Shown here: positions 32,641 to 41,580 of the stretch, one piece after another | Numbering within the stretch: position 1 is the first letter of the stretch | Layout: the number at the start of each line of letters is the position of its first letter | Source of the DNA: Chloroflexota bacterium | Lineage (GTDB): Bacteria; Chloroflexota; Dehalococcoidia; CAUJGQ01 | Length of the DNA: 48,180 nt | NCBI GenBank assembly: GCA_963170165.1 | Contig: CAUJGQ010000029.1 | Coordinates: 1 to 48,180 of the forward strand | Direction of reading: 5' to 3' | Program-made: the position numbers and the translations under genes | Notes under the pieces: generated by a model | The model's input: only the letters and a program-made list of their open reading frames with translations | What the model was told of the DNA's origin: nothing | The model's database searches: none

Positions 32641-35600
32641 GCAATCGCCTCCAGCGCCCGCAGAGCAGCGGCATCGGGATCGTCCCGCCGGCGGGCACAG
32701 ATCGACGCGATCCCCCGCTCACAGACTTCTGCAAACGGACAGTAACGGCAGTTCTCCGCCTTCTCCCCAGGGTGCGGGAGAAACCGGCCGGCCGCCACGC
32801 CCTCAGCGGTGATCCGCAACACCGTGGCAATCTCCGTTTCCCGCTCGCGCAGCGTCGCCAGGTCAAACCGCACCCGGGCGAATGTGCCAGTGCGCGTCAC
32901 ATAGTGATACTCGGCGCTGCCGTCCGCATCGGGCATGAGCGCCAGCGCGCCACGCAGGTATACCGGCAACTGCATCGCCGTCCCGCCACGCAACAGCCCA
33001 TCCCGCTCATCGCGGCGCCGGCCGGTTTTATAGTCCACCACGCGGAACGTGCGACCATCAGCGGAGCGGTCAATCCGGTCGACCCGCGCGCGAAAGGCAA
33101 GCCGGATGCCGTCCACATCGAACGTCACCGCCGGATAGGCGCCGCCACGTGTGCCGAAGCCGGCCTCGTAGTGTACCGGTATCAGGCCGCTCTCCTGCGC
33201 GAGAGCGATCTCGGCGGTTAGCCACTCGGATAGGTCCTCCTCAATGGCCAGCCGCTCTACCTCCCAGACCAGCGGCGCGCCGGTCCGCCCGCGCTGCTCC
33301 TCCTCGGCGCAGCATTGGGCAGCCACCGCCGCCAGCCGCTGCCGGTAGCGTGGCTCGTACTCGGGATGCAGCGGCAGCTCGCCGGCGGCCTGGGTCTCCT
33401 CGTAGAAGCGTTGGAGGATGGCGTGCACCAGCGTGCCGCGCACGTCTGGACGAATGCGGCGCACCGCCTCCGGCTCCTCCGGCCGGTCCAAGCGCAACAC
33501 GCGCGACAGGAAGTAGCGGCGCGGACAGCGGGCATACATCTCGATATCGGTGGCGGCAAGGATGCGGCTGCCCAACCCGTGCCGCCGCGCCAGCCGCTGC
33601 CGCGCCTCCGCGCCCATGAACACGCCGCCGTGCGCGCCGAAGACGCCGGCCGCCCGCGCCACCACCGCCTGCCGCGCGCGGGCGAACTCCGGCGAAACCT
33701 GATCAAGGTAGCCGAGCCGTTCTGAGTGCGGGCCAGCGGCGAGCGCCCGTTCGAGCTCGGCCACGTCGTACTCCAGCAGCGTCAGCGCTTCTGCGGGATC
33801 GGCGGGCGCCAGCCGGGATGGGGACATGCGCTGCACGAACGATAACCGTGGCAGATCCCCAACCTCGACCGGGACACCGTTCAGCACCTCCGCCACGCGC
33901 AGCAGCAGATATGATGGCGGCCGTTCTCGCCCGTCCGCATCCTGCGACGGGTACAGCAGCAACAGCCGCTCGCGGGCGGCGTAGAGCACCTGCTGAAACA
34001 GCAGATCCTCGTAGCCCGGGTGCTGCTCTGCCAGCAGGGGTGTACCGGGCAGCGTGGTCGCGACAGCGTTGATCGCCCGGCGGGTGTCCTCATCCAGCAC
34101 CGGATCGCGCGGGGGCGGCGCGGGGAAACTCCGCTCGGCCACCCCCAGCAGCAACACGGTGTGAAATGACAGCCCGCGGGCATTGGTGAGGTCACCCACA
34201 AACAGGCCGGTGTCGAAGTCACCCACGGGGTAGGTGGTGGTGGCGAGCGCCCGCGTCACGGCCGCGTGCAGCGCCTGCGGATGTCCGTCCGGCTCCAAGC
34301 CTTCGAGCCTGCGAAGGTCATCCAGCAGCGTGATGACGTCCTCCACCCTGGGATCGTCGAACAGCTCCTGCACCTGAAGCTGAAGGTGCGCCACACCGGC
34401 CGCCCACGGGCGTGGTTGATCGAGCGCATCGAGCCGGGCGAACAGCGCGGTCACGACCTGCGAGAGGGCAGCCAGCCGCGTCAGCGTCTCAGTCAGCGCC
34501 TGGGCACGGGCGCCGGTCGCCTCCAGCTCCCCTGCCAGCATCCCTTCCAGATCGGCGCGGAGCGCGTCCGGCCGCTCGCGCCACTGCGCCGCGCCGCCCA
34601 CGATGCCGGCCTCGCGCGTCAGCAAATCCCATGCCTCCGGGGTGGCCTGCGCACCGTCGCTCAGCAGGGCCGGCCAGCGCAGCGGCGCGGTCAGCAGCAG
34701 TTCCATGACCGCTGCCCGCCGCCGCTCCGGCCCGGACAGCGCCAGCAGCCCCGCCAGCGCCCGCCCGACACGCGTCTCGCCGAGAGGCAACCCACCCGGT
34801 AGATAGTGGGGTACCTCCACCGCGGCCAGTGTCTCATGCACCAGGCGGCGATACGTGTCGCCGTCACGGAACAGGATGGCGATCTCCGGGAGCGGCACCC
34901 CAGCCTGTGCGGCGCGCACCGCCTCGCGAGCTGCCTCGCGCACCTCGCGCGCGCTGCCGGGAACGGCGATGATCGCCAGCTCTCCTGCCAGTGCGGGCGG
35001 TGGCCCTGCCGCCGCAGGGTCATCGGCAGACCAGGCGGCGCGCACCGCGGCCAGCGCGGGCGGGCCGGCGACCTCGTCCGCTACACGTTCAACACAGCCG
35101 AGCGAACGAAAGAAGTCGCGCGATGGATCAAGCCAGCGCGCGGCCGGGGTACCGTCGTGGGGCAGCAGCACTGTCAACGGCGTCCGCGCGGCGAGCGCCA
35201 TGATGAACTGCCGTTCCGCGCCGGAGAGATCCAGCACGCCGTACAGATACACCGGGCCAGGTAGCCAGGCGCCCCGCTCGACGGCACGGCGGGCCGCCGC
35301 CAGCACTCCCGGCGCGTCGGTCAGGCTGCGCTGTGCCAGTGCGGCCCGGTAACCGGCGATGGTGCGCGCCAAATCGCGGAGCAAAGCGGGGTTACCGCAG
35401 GTCGGATCATCGGCAGCGGTGATGAGGGCAAACGCGAGGTCTGCATCGTTCGCAAATCCAGCAGACTGCAGTTCACCGGCAGCTCGCAATGTGGCCCGGC
35501 GCAGCCCCGGCCGGTGCATGGCTGTGGCCAGCGGCCCGCCCGATGGCAGTGTGGCGGCCACCTGCCGCAGCAACGCGTCATCGCCGTAGCGGGGCAGCAA

Positions 35601-35840
35601 CCGGCCGGCATCGATGCCATCCACCAATCGCCGGGCCAGCTGACTGAGGGTAGAGCGCTGTATTCGGCGCGCGCTTACACCAGCGCCAAGCAAGTCCTCC
35701 TCCAGCCGCTTGCCCGCCAGGCCGGCGGCGTTGAGCAGCACGAACTGATCAGGTGCGGCCGGTGCAGACAGCGTCGCGGTGATGTCAGCGCGCAGCCAGC
35801 CGGCGAGGGCAGGGAACGAGCCGGTGATCAGGCGATGCAT
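32637..35840 (-). CDS. addB: AddB-like PD-(D/E)XK nuclease with iron-sulfur staple
   Basis: 1067 residues from the ATG at 35840; longer versions overlap HerA. N-terminal helicase-like domain lacks a working Walker A (LLNAAGLAGKR). C-terminal nuclease: first cluster Cys in MYARCPRRYF, His in RGTLVHAILQRFYEE, Asp in FRARVDRIDR, Asp-x-Lys in RVVDYKTGRR, and the last three cluster cysteines in ENCRYCPFAEVCERG (CX2CX5C). This is the AddB/RecB-type nuclease in which a [4Fe-4S] cluster holds the domain together. With the neighbour it forms an AddAB-like complex with one active nuclease, as judged by motifs. Starts 8 bp after HerA stop. Confidence 0.93.
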   Translation of the reverse strand: MHRLITGSFPALAGWLRADITATLSAPAAPDQFVLLNAAGLAGKRLEEDLLGAGVSARRIQRSTLSQLARRLVDGIDAGRLLPRYGDDALLRQVAATLPSGGPLATAMHRPGLRRATLRAAGELQSAGFANDADLAFALITAADDPTCGNPALLRDLARTIAGYRAALAQRSLTDAPGVLAAARRAVERGAWLPGPVYLYGVLDLSGAERQFIMALAARTPLTVLLPHDGTPAARWLDPSRDFFRSLGCVERVADEVAGPPALAAVRAAWSADDPAAAGPPPALAGELAIIAVPGSAREVREAAREAVRAAQAGVPLPEIAILFRDGDTYRRLVHETLAAVEVPHYLPGGLPLGETRVGRALAGLLALSGPERRRAAVMELLLTAPLRWPALLSDGAQATPEAWDLLTREAGIVGGAAQWRERPDALRADLEGMLAGELEATGARAQALTETLTRLAALSQVVTALFARLDALDQPRPWAAGVAHLQLQVQELFDDPRVEDVITLLDDLRRLEGLEPDGHPQALHAAVTRALATTTYPVGDFDTGLFVGDLTNARGLSFHTVLLLGVAERSFPAPPPRDPVLDEDTRRAINAVATTLPGTPLLAEQHPGYEDLLFQQVLYAARERLLLLYPSQDADGRERPPSYLLLRVAEVLNGVPVEVGDLPRLSFVQRMSPSRLAPADPAEALTLLEYDVAELERALAAGPHSERLGYLDQVSPEFARARQAVVARAAGVFGAHGGVFMGAEARQRLARRHGLGSRILAATDIEMYARCPRRYFLSRVLRLDRPEEPEAVRRIRPDVRGTLVHAILQRFYEETQAAGELPLHPEYEPRYRQRLAAVAAQCCAEEEQRGRTGAPLVWEVERLAIEEDLSEWLTAEIALAQESGLIPVHYEAGFGTRGGAYPAVTFDVDGIRLAFRARVDRIDRSADGRTFRVVDYKTGRRRDERDGLLRGGTAMQLPVYLRGALALMPDADGSAEYHYVTRTGTFARVRFDLATLRERETEIATVLRITAEGVAAGRFLPHPGEKAENCRYCPFAEVCERGIASICARRRDDPDAAALRALEAIA

Positions 35841-35848
35841 GGGCGGCG

Positions 35849-37696
35849 TTACTCCACCATCAACAGGCGGCAGGGAGTCGGGTCGATGGTGACGAGCAGC
35901 GGGCGGGCATGCCCCTGGAACGACACCACCGCCTGCCCGGGCGCAAGCGATGGGATCCGCCCCCACAGCGCCTGATCAATGCCACCGATAGCGCGCTGCA
36001 GGCGGTTGATCGTACTGGCGTCACTGATCTTATGCAGGACCCAGTTGTTGATCAGGCCCAACACCTCATCCGGCAGGTGCTGGGGGAGCTGCGTGACGAA
36101 CACCAGTCCCAGCCAGCGCTTGCGCCCGCGCCGGGCGATGCGGGCCACCTGCTGAAACAAGACGGGCATCTGCTTGATACGCTCGGCAGACAGAAACTCG
36201 TGCGCCTCCTCGATCACGATCACGACCGCCGGCGGTGGCGCATCTCGCTGCTCGGCGGCGCGTGCGGCTGCATCCTGGTACTCGTGCATGCCACGCAGCA
36301 GCTCGGCGATGGCCAGGTTGTTAATCTGCGGCGAATCCGTATCCGACAGATCGACGATGGCGACACTGCCGGGTGTGGCTAGCGCTGCGTACGGGATACT
36401 GGCCGCTTGCGGATTATCGAAGACGCGCAACCGCTGCATCCGCCGCAACTTGCCGCGCAACGCGTTCCAGGAGGCCGCGTGCTTCGAGAGGTTGTGCTGC
36501 TTGACCAGCCGGGCGAAGTGCTCCTCCTTGCCCCGGAACTCGGGGGTGTCCGGCTCCTGCCACGGCGTACCCGCGAGCAGATTGGCGATGGCGCGGACGG
36601 CATCGAGCATATGCGTGAGCGTCATGCTCGGGTAGCCGCTCTCCTGGTCGTCCAGCTCCAGCAGTTGCTGGTAATCCTCATCATTGCGGGGGAAGATGCC
36701 CAACTCGCGCAGCAGCTGACAGCAGATGTCATAGGACTTGAGGTAACGCTCCTCCTGCGCGTCGCTCAGCTCCAAGATCTCCATCACGGCGTAGGGAGAC
36801 AGATTGGCGAACGTCAACGAAAATGGCCGGCGCCGTGTGTGTCTGGGGTTGCGGGTATCACGGCCAATGAGGTGATAGATGGTGGTGTTTTCGACACCGG
36901 CCGCCGCCAGCCCGCGCCGGCGCAGCGCCTGCAACATCCGCGGATCGGAGGTTGGCTGGTCGATGGCGGTGTATTCGCCCTCCGTGTCCAGCAGCACCAC
37001 CGCTACCCCGGCAGCCTGGAGCTGGGCGATCAGGCCGGAGACGGTGGTCGACTTGCCGCCGCCGGTGGTGCCGAGGATGCCGGTGTGGCGGGGTAGCACC
37101 AATTTGCTGGTGGTAGGGAACCGCACCTCGAGCTGCTCGTGACTCTCCGCCACACCGAGGCGGACGTTCCCTGCCACCCGCAGCACTGCTGCCGTCTCCT
37201 CGTCGCCCAATGGAAACACCGGGCTGTTGGGCAATGGCCGGCGGCTGGGTGGCACCAGCAGGCCATCACGGCGTTCGCCCATGACCTCCACCTGTACGCG
37301 GCCGTGGTAGCGGGGCAGAAACATGCTGCCACCACGGACCGAGGTGGTAACGACAATCGGCGCATCGGCGCGCAGCCCATCCGGGTCGGCGAATGGCCCC
37401 TTGACGACCACACCGAGATAGGTGCGGCCGTCGCGGCGGCTCTCGATGCGCACCAGGGATTGGCTTTGCAGCCGCTCCATCTGGGCGGCCGGCAGCAGCA
37501 CCGTGAGGGTGCCGTCCTCGCTGTTGGGCGTGTCGAACATGGTGCGGCCGGCGCAGTCCTGGTCTTCCGGCCCTTCCTGCCACAGCCCACCAGCCTGGGC
37601 AATCTGCTCGTCCAGCGAGCGATAGACATCGTCGGGGATGGCGTGGATGCTGTCATCCCAGGTACGGTCTCGGGGCGGATCGGCGCCGGGGGTCAT
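35849..37696 (-). CDS. herA: HerA-like hexameric DNA translocase ATPase (DUF87)
   Basis: 615 residues. N-terminal HAS-barrel-like beta domain (~60-180; VRIESRRDGRTYLGVVVKGP), Walker A GTTGGGKST at 209-217, then LLDTEGEYTAI, Walker B VVIVIEEAHEFL at 491-502, and the sensor/arginine-finger area LVFVTQLPQHLPDEVLGLINN and ISDASTINRLQ. HerA rings pump DNA and pair with the NurA nuclease to process double-strand breaks; other HerA relatives act in phage defence. Its ATG overlaps the NurA stop as ATGA and AddB begins 8 bp downstream. Confidence 0.94.
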   Translation of the reverse strand: MTPGADPPRDRTWDDSIHAIPDDVYRSLDEQIAQAGGLWQEGPEDQDCAGRTMFDTPNSEDGTLTVLLPAAQMERLQSQSLVRIESRRDGRTYLGVVVKGPFADPDGLRADAPIVVTTSVRGGSMFLPRYHGRVQVEVMGERRDGLLVPPSRRPLPNSPVFPLGDEETAAVLRVAGNVRLGVAESHEQLEVRFPTTSKLVLPRHTGILGTTGGGKSTTVSGLIAQLQAAGVAVVLLDTEGEYTAIDQPTSDPRMLQALRRRGLAAAGVENTTIYHLIGRDTRNPRHTRRRPFSLTFANLSPYAVMEILELSDAQEERYLKSYDICCQLLRELGIFPRNDEDYQQLLELDDQESGYPSMTLTHMLDAVRAIANLLAGTPWQEPDTPEFRGKEEHFARLVKQHNLSKHAASWNALRGKLRRMQRLRVFDNPQAASIPYAALATPGSVAIVDLSDTDSPQINNLAIAELLRGMHEYQDAAARAAEQRDAPPPAVVIVIEEAHEFLSAERIKQMPVLFQQVARIARRGRKRWLGLVFVTQLPQHLPDEVLGLINNWVLHKISDASTINRLQRAIGGIDQALWGRIPSLAPGQAVVSFQGHARPLLVTIDPTPCRLLMVE

Positions 37697-38901
37697 CGGG
37701 CTCCTCCGGGGATGCGCGCGGCGTAGCCGCCGGCGGCGGGGATGCCGGCCTCCAGCAGCGCCATATGCGCCGTGGTCCGGAATGAGGCCGGGTCAAAGGT
37801 GGCGGTACAGATGTAGGCGGCGATATCGAGCAGCATCGGGAAGCCCCGGTGCTCCTGCAATGCGCTGTCGGCCAGGGCGATCAGTGCCGCCAGGTGGGCA
37901 CTTTCACGATGGGCGTAGAAGATCTGCGCCGGGGAGGCGGCTGCGACCCGGTACACTCCAACGACCACCCGGCTGCCGGTATCGCGGGCGAAGTCGCGCA
38001 ACCGCTGGAGCCGTGCCCCGCCCCATTCGCCACGGTAGTGCCCTGCCTCAATCACCCGGCCGGTAATCCAGGGCTCCAGAGTATCGACGATGGCGTACGT
38101 CAACGGCGGCAGGGCGTCGCCCAGCGTCAACAGCCAGCGCGGTCCGCCACTGGGCACGTAGACAAACTGCCCTTGGTCCACCAGATCCCGCATCAGATCC
38201 AGGCCGTGATCCAGCAGCCGGGGCATCCCAGCGCCGGTGAGTAGCTCGTACGCCAGTGGGTTGCCGTGCCCCATGCGCCAGGGGGCGCACGCGTGGTGGA
38301 GCAGCGCCGCCCGCTCGGCGTACGCCATGATGCCCCGCCGCCCCAGCGTGCTGAGCATATCGCGGGCGTCATCGGTTTCGCGGCGCCGGTGCTCCAACGC
38401 ATCCATGGCGGCGTCTACCGGGTCATCGCCCAGCCGGAGATCACGACGCAGTAAGCGTTGAGCCCAGGCGCCCTGGTCCCCCTGGTAGTTCACCAGGCTG
38501 ATGCCGAGCTGGGTGAGGGTCAGCGGCAGCGTGTCGTGCATGACACTGGCGCCGTCGCAGGCCTCGACCTGGGCGCGAAACAGCAGCCCGCGGTGTACAC
38601 GCTCGATATCGGCGACGCGGGCCCGATAGACACCGGCGTTGGGCGGCGCGCTCGGACGTCTGGGGATCTGGGGAAAGACGTAACGGCGAATCCCCTCGCG
38701 GATCAGTGTCTCGCGGGCGGCCGCCGCAGCGACGTGCTGCTCCAGGCGCAGGTAGAGCTTGGCCAGCTCTTCGCCCGGCAACCAGGAGGTGAGGTCAAGC
38801 ACGCGCTCTAGCGGCTCACCCGTGACGGTGGTGAACACCTGGCCGCCGGTGGCAGCGCCTGCTTCCTGTTCGGCGTCCAGCTCGGTATCCACGGCTGTCA
38901 T
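37693..38901 (-). CDS. nurA: NurA-domain nuclease
   Basis: 402 residues, ATG at 38901. NurA is the 5'-3' nuclease partner of HerA. The N-terminal metal-binding motif is in VEACDGASV (usually 'vDGS'), followed by LTLTQLGISLVNYQGDQ; later conserved segments include ALLHHACAPWRMGHGNPLAYELLTGAG, TLEPWITGRVIEAGHYRGEWGG and a C-terminal AHLAALIALADSALQEHRGFPMLLDIA, in line with the RNase H-like NurA fold in which HRGFP(x)xLDIA closes the active site. Sequence likeness in NurA is low generally, and much of the confidence comes from coupling to HerA. Confidence 0.85.
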   Translation of the reverse strand: MTAVDTELDAEQEAGAATGGQVFTTVTGEPLERVLDLTSWLPGEELAKLYLRLEQHVAAAAARETLIREGIRRYVFPQIPRRPSAPPNAGVYRARVADIERVHRGLLFRAQVEACDGASVMHDTLPLTLTQLGISLVNYQGDQGAWAQRLLRRDLRLGDDPVDAAMDALEHRRRETDDARDMLSTLGRRGIMAYAERAALLHHACAPWRMGHGNPLAYELLTGAGMPRLLDHGLDLMRDLVDQGQFVYVPSGGPRWLLTLGDALPPLTYAIVDTLEPWITGRVIEAGHYRGEWGGARLQRLRDFARDTGSRVVVGVYRVAAASPAQIFYAHRESAHLAALIALADSALQEHRGFPMLLDIAAYICTATFDPASFRTTAHMALLEAGIPAAGGYAARIPGGAR

Positions 38902-39010
38902 CCGCGCCGCCTCCTGCCTGGATCACCCGGCATGGCACATGTGGGCGTCATTCTAAGACATCATGATCTTCGCCGCAGCCGGGCAACACCCCACCGCCGC
39001 GGCTGCCACC

Positions 39011-39757
39011 TTATCCCGCCAGCCAATCGCGGAAGGACCGGCCACCAAAGGCAGCGCGGCACAGCGGCTCTGCATATCCGGCAGCGATCACCGGCGGCAG
39101 GCCGAAGTCACGCATCAGCAGGCCCTCAGCCAGCTTGACGCGGTCGCGGTGCGAGCGGGGCGGGCCGGCCACGCGCAGCCGGCGCTCCACCTCGCCGGCC
39201 GGCGCCAGCAACTCCAGCGCGAGTTGATCTGCCCGCGTCTCCGCCCCCTCGATCTCCTGGCAGCCAATCGGGCCATGTTCGCGCCGGGCCATCAGGTGCA
39301 TGTGCAGCCCGATGGGCGCTCCGGCCAGCGCCGCCGCTGCCCGCTCGGCCACCGCAGGCGGACGCATGCCATCGAGCGCCTCGGTGATGGCGGGGCCGAT
39401 ACGCTCGACGGCGCGGGCACGGGGGACGAGGTAGTCACAGATAAAGTGCGCCGTCTCGTGGGCGAGCGTGAAGCGGCGTTCCTCCGGTGGGGCTGCGCCA
39501 TCGAGCATGACCCATCCCTGACCCCCCAGGGCAAACAGGCAACCATGCAGCGGCCGGTCAGGCTCACCACCCGGGACCGGCAGCTGAGCACGGGCTAGGT
39601 AGGCCTCGGCATCACGCAGCCACAGGCGAGGTAGCCGCGTCACCGCCAGCGGTAACGCCACCGCGATTGGCTCGTCCAGGTCGCGCGGGTAGGGGACAGG
39701 GCGGCCCGCCCTGCTCCAGAAGGCGGCGGCCTGTTCGAGAATGAAGCCGGTGGTCAT
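39011..39757 (-). CDS. ImmA/IrrE-family zinc metalloprotease
   Basis: 248 residues. HETAH at 100-104 gives two zinc His and the catalytic Glu; the third ligand is in ETRADQLALELLAP (Glu173, then AD). N-terminal segment FWSRAGRPVPYPRDLDEPIAV is typical of the family, and the C-terminal ~70 residues add a helical domain (RVKLAEGLLMRDFGLP). ImmA cleaves a phage repressor and IrrE/PprI of Deinococcus cleaves the repressor DdrO after DNA damage. Its start overlaps the stop of the HTH-like gene (ATGA), which I infer is the substrate or partner. NurA begins 109 bp downstream of its stop. Confidence 0.93.
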   Translation of the reverse strand: MTTGFILEQAAAFWSRAGRPVPYPRDLDEPIAVALPLAVTRLPRLWLRDAEAYLARAQLPVPGGEPDRPLHGCLFALGGQGWVMLDGAAPPEERRFTLAHETAHFICDYLVPRARAVERIGPAITEALDGMRPPAVAERAAAALAGAPIGLHMHLMARREHGPIGCQEIEGAETRADQLALELLAPAGEVERRLRVAGPPRSHRDRVKLAEGLLMRDFGLPPVIAAGYAEPLCRAAFGGRSFRDWLAG

Positions 39758-40233
39758 GTGGCGCGGTCCTCGTCCGGCCGAGATCGCTCCTGCGTATCGC
39801 TATCAGCACCCAGCTCGGCTCGGAGCCGGTGGCCGGGATCGTAGTCCGCGCGTTCCTCTCGCAACTCTGCGGCCGGCACGGGCGCATCGCGGGCGGCGCT
39901 CAGCATAGTGGCGCCGGACCCGGCCACCTGGCGCATCCGCCGGATGGCCGCCGCGTCGCGCAGGACGCGAGTCAGCGCAAAAGCGTTGACCCCGGCGTAC
40001 TCGGCGATGCGCTGTACATCAGACGGAAACGACGGCGCGTCACCATCGGGCCAAAGACACAATCCGGCACGCGGCAGATCATCAACGGTGCAGCCGAGCA
40101 CGCGGGCAAGGGCCAGGTCATCCATGTGGTTCATCATCTGATACGTGGCGAGTGCAGATGCGACGAATGCATCACGGCCTGCTGCGCGGCGCATGGCATG
40201 GCGCAGCAGGCGATCCTTGTCATTGCTGGTCAC
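39754..40233 (-). CDS. small HTH-like protein, possible repressor partner of the ImmA/IrrE protease
   Basis: 159 residues from GTG 40233, which lies inside the end of the sigma-like gene (14-base overlap) with GAGAAG upstream. The middle has two HTH-like helical pairs, LALARVLGCTVDDLPRAGLC and DVQRIAEYAGVNAFALTRVLRD. N-terminus is basic and the last 40 residues are acidic/disordered (ELREERADYDPGHRLRAELG). This resembles small XRE-like partners of ImmA/IrrE proteases, but the HTH assignment is only by pattern. It is coupled at both ends to the sigma-like and protease genes. Confidence 0.65.
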   Translation of the reverse strand: MTSNDKDRLLRHAMRRAAGRDAFVASALATYQMMNHMDDLALARVLGCTVDDLPRAGLCLWPDGDAPSFPSDVQRIAEYAGVNAFALTRVLRDAAAIRRMRQVAGSGATMLSAARDAPVPAAELREERADYDPGHRLRAELGADSDTQERSRPDEDRAT

Positions 40234-40837
40234 AGAGCTTCTCCCCCAGCCGGTGCAGCGTCTTCTTGATCCGATCTTTGTGCTGGTTGACCAACTTTGC
40301 CTGCTCCTTCCGCTCCAGGTGGCCAATGCCAAGGACGGCGGCGGCCTCCGCCGTCGTGCTACGGCCATCGAGGATCAGCTCAAGCAGCCTGCGATCGGTG
40401 GGATCGGGCAGCGCCTCGGCCACTTTCACCCGCAACACTGCCGCCACATCTCTCAACTCAACCGCCTCGAAGCCGTCCTGCCCACTGTTCCGGACATCAG
40501 GGCGTTGTTCGACAGATTCCAGCGTCGTTTGCCGCTTGCGCTGTGTGTCGAGTTGCTTGCCCTTGTTGGCGATGTCTCCGCGGGCCGACATCTCAAGGTA
40601 TCCCAGGAGCGTCCGCTTCTCCGGGTGGTACTGCGCGGGCCGCTCGCAGTAGCTGAAGATGGCGTCAGTGACGGCGTCAAAGTGGTCATCGGGGGACAGG
40701 TGCCACTTCCGTGCAGTGGCATCGGTCTGCCGCAGCACCTTGGCAAGGTACGTTTCAAAGAGAATCGACGATGCAGTGGGGTCTTTCCTGAGCAGCCGCT
40801 GATGGATCTCCGCGTCAAACGGGGTGGCTTCGCTCAC
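40220..40837 (-). CDS. sigma-70-like (ECF-type) regulator
   Basis: 205 residues from GTG 40837, with GGAGG five bases upstream. Region 2-like: FDAVTDAIFSYCERPAQYHPEKRTLLGYLEMSARGDIAN, matching ECF region 2 (acidic helix, 'Y.P.......L...A...I.N'). Region 4-like: DRRLLELILDGRSTTAEAAAVLGIGHLERKEQAKLVNQHKDRIKKTLHRL, with the HTH in it. No anti-sigma gene follows; instead an HTH-like protein and a protease do. As the first gene of the operon it may drive its own promoter or a damage regulon. Function as a true sigma factor is inferred. Confidence 0.78.
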   Translation of the reverse strand: MSEATPFDAEIHQRLLRKDPTASSILFETYLAKVLRQTDATARKWHLSPDDHFDAVTDAIFSYCERPAQYHPEKRTLLGYLEMSARGDIANKGKQLDTQRKRQTTLESVEQRPDVRNSGQDGFEAVELRDVAAVLRVKVAEALPDPTDRRLLELILDGRSTTAEAAAVLGIGHLERKEQAKLVNQHKDRIKKTLHRLGEKLCDQQ

Positions 40838-40955
40838 ACAGCCTCCGTGGAACTCCGGCCGAAGCGCCGGCGCAGCACAAGGGATTGCCGGTTGCGTTTA
40901 GGAGCGGCAGGGCGCCGCAGGTGAGGGGGATCGATAGTGTGCAGTCAAGGCTAGT

Positions 40956-40985
40956 AGCATAAGACAATTCGCGATCAGAAGTCAA
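40956..40985 (-). promoter_or_regulatory. sigma70-type promoter of the sigma-HTH-IrrE-NurA-HerA-AddBA operon
   Basis: Minus strand: -35 TTGACT (40985-40980), 18-bp spacer, -10 TATGCT (40961-40956). Transcription would start near 40949, giving a leader of about 110 bases before GTG 40837. It is the best promoter match in the window and lies in the AT-richer divergent gap with the 41037 gene. Confidence 0.6.
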
Positions 40986-41036
40986 CTACCACCCACCTGT
41001 TAGCATGTGAGCATCCGGTACAGGGGAGGGCGCGCG

Positions 41037-41405
41037 ATGCCCCAGGAGTACACCGCCACCGACACCCGCACGGGTCTGAAGGTCACGATCCACGGCGAAT
41101 TCCCGCCGGACAAGGATGACCGCATCCGCATCGCCGCTACCTCAAACCTGTTCACCAAGCTGATGGCCACGGTGCTGGCGACGGAGAACAGCACTGAGCG
41201 GCGGGCGCTGTTTCGCTCGCTTGAACTGGCGCTGGAGTGGGCCGACGCCGCCGCCCGCCAGGACATGCCGGAGATGAATGCCATTCTTCAGCGCTTCCTG
41301 GCCGAGCATGGCATCACCCAGGAGCAGATGCAGGACATCATCCGCCAGTTCCAGGAAGGCCAGGGGCCGGACGGCTTCCCTCCTGTGGGGCCGGGCGAGC
41401 CCTAA
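41037..41405 (+). CDS. hypothetical protein, divergent from the repair operon
   Basis: 122 residues from the ATG at 41037, preceded by GGGAGGG; the frame opens at 41007 but without such a site. Two parts: a beta N-terminus (PQEYTATDTRTGLKVTIHGE, FPPDKDDRIRIAATSNLFTKLMATVL) and an alpha C-terminus (RALFRSLELALEWADAAARQDMPEMNAILQRFLAEHGITQEQMQDIIRQFQE). Soluble and acidic. No family recognised. Its divergent position suggests it shares control with the repair operon. Confidence 0.75.
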   Translation: MPQEYTATDTRTGLKVTIHGEFPPDKDDRIRIAATSNLFTKLMATVLATENSTERRALFRSLELALEWADAAARQDMPEMNAILQRFLAEHGITQEQMQDIIRQFQEGQGPDGFPPVGPGEP

Positions 41406-41580
41406 CGGCGGCCACAGGGCGGGACGCACCTCCGGGGCCGGCGCCTGCTGGTCACCATGCATCGTCCTCCTGTCTCTGGCTCACCTCGTTCATTCCTGAA
41501 TCTTCCTCGTTTATCCTTCCGTGGTACCCTGTCCCGGGCCGCTCTCACCTGCAGACGGGACCGGCTCGGGAGAAGATTGT

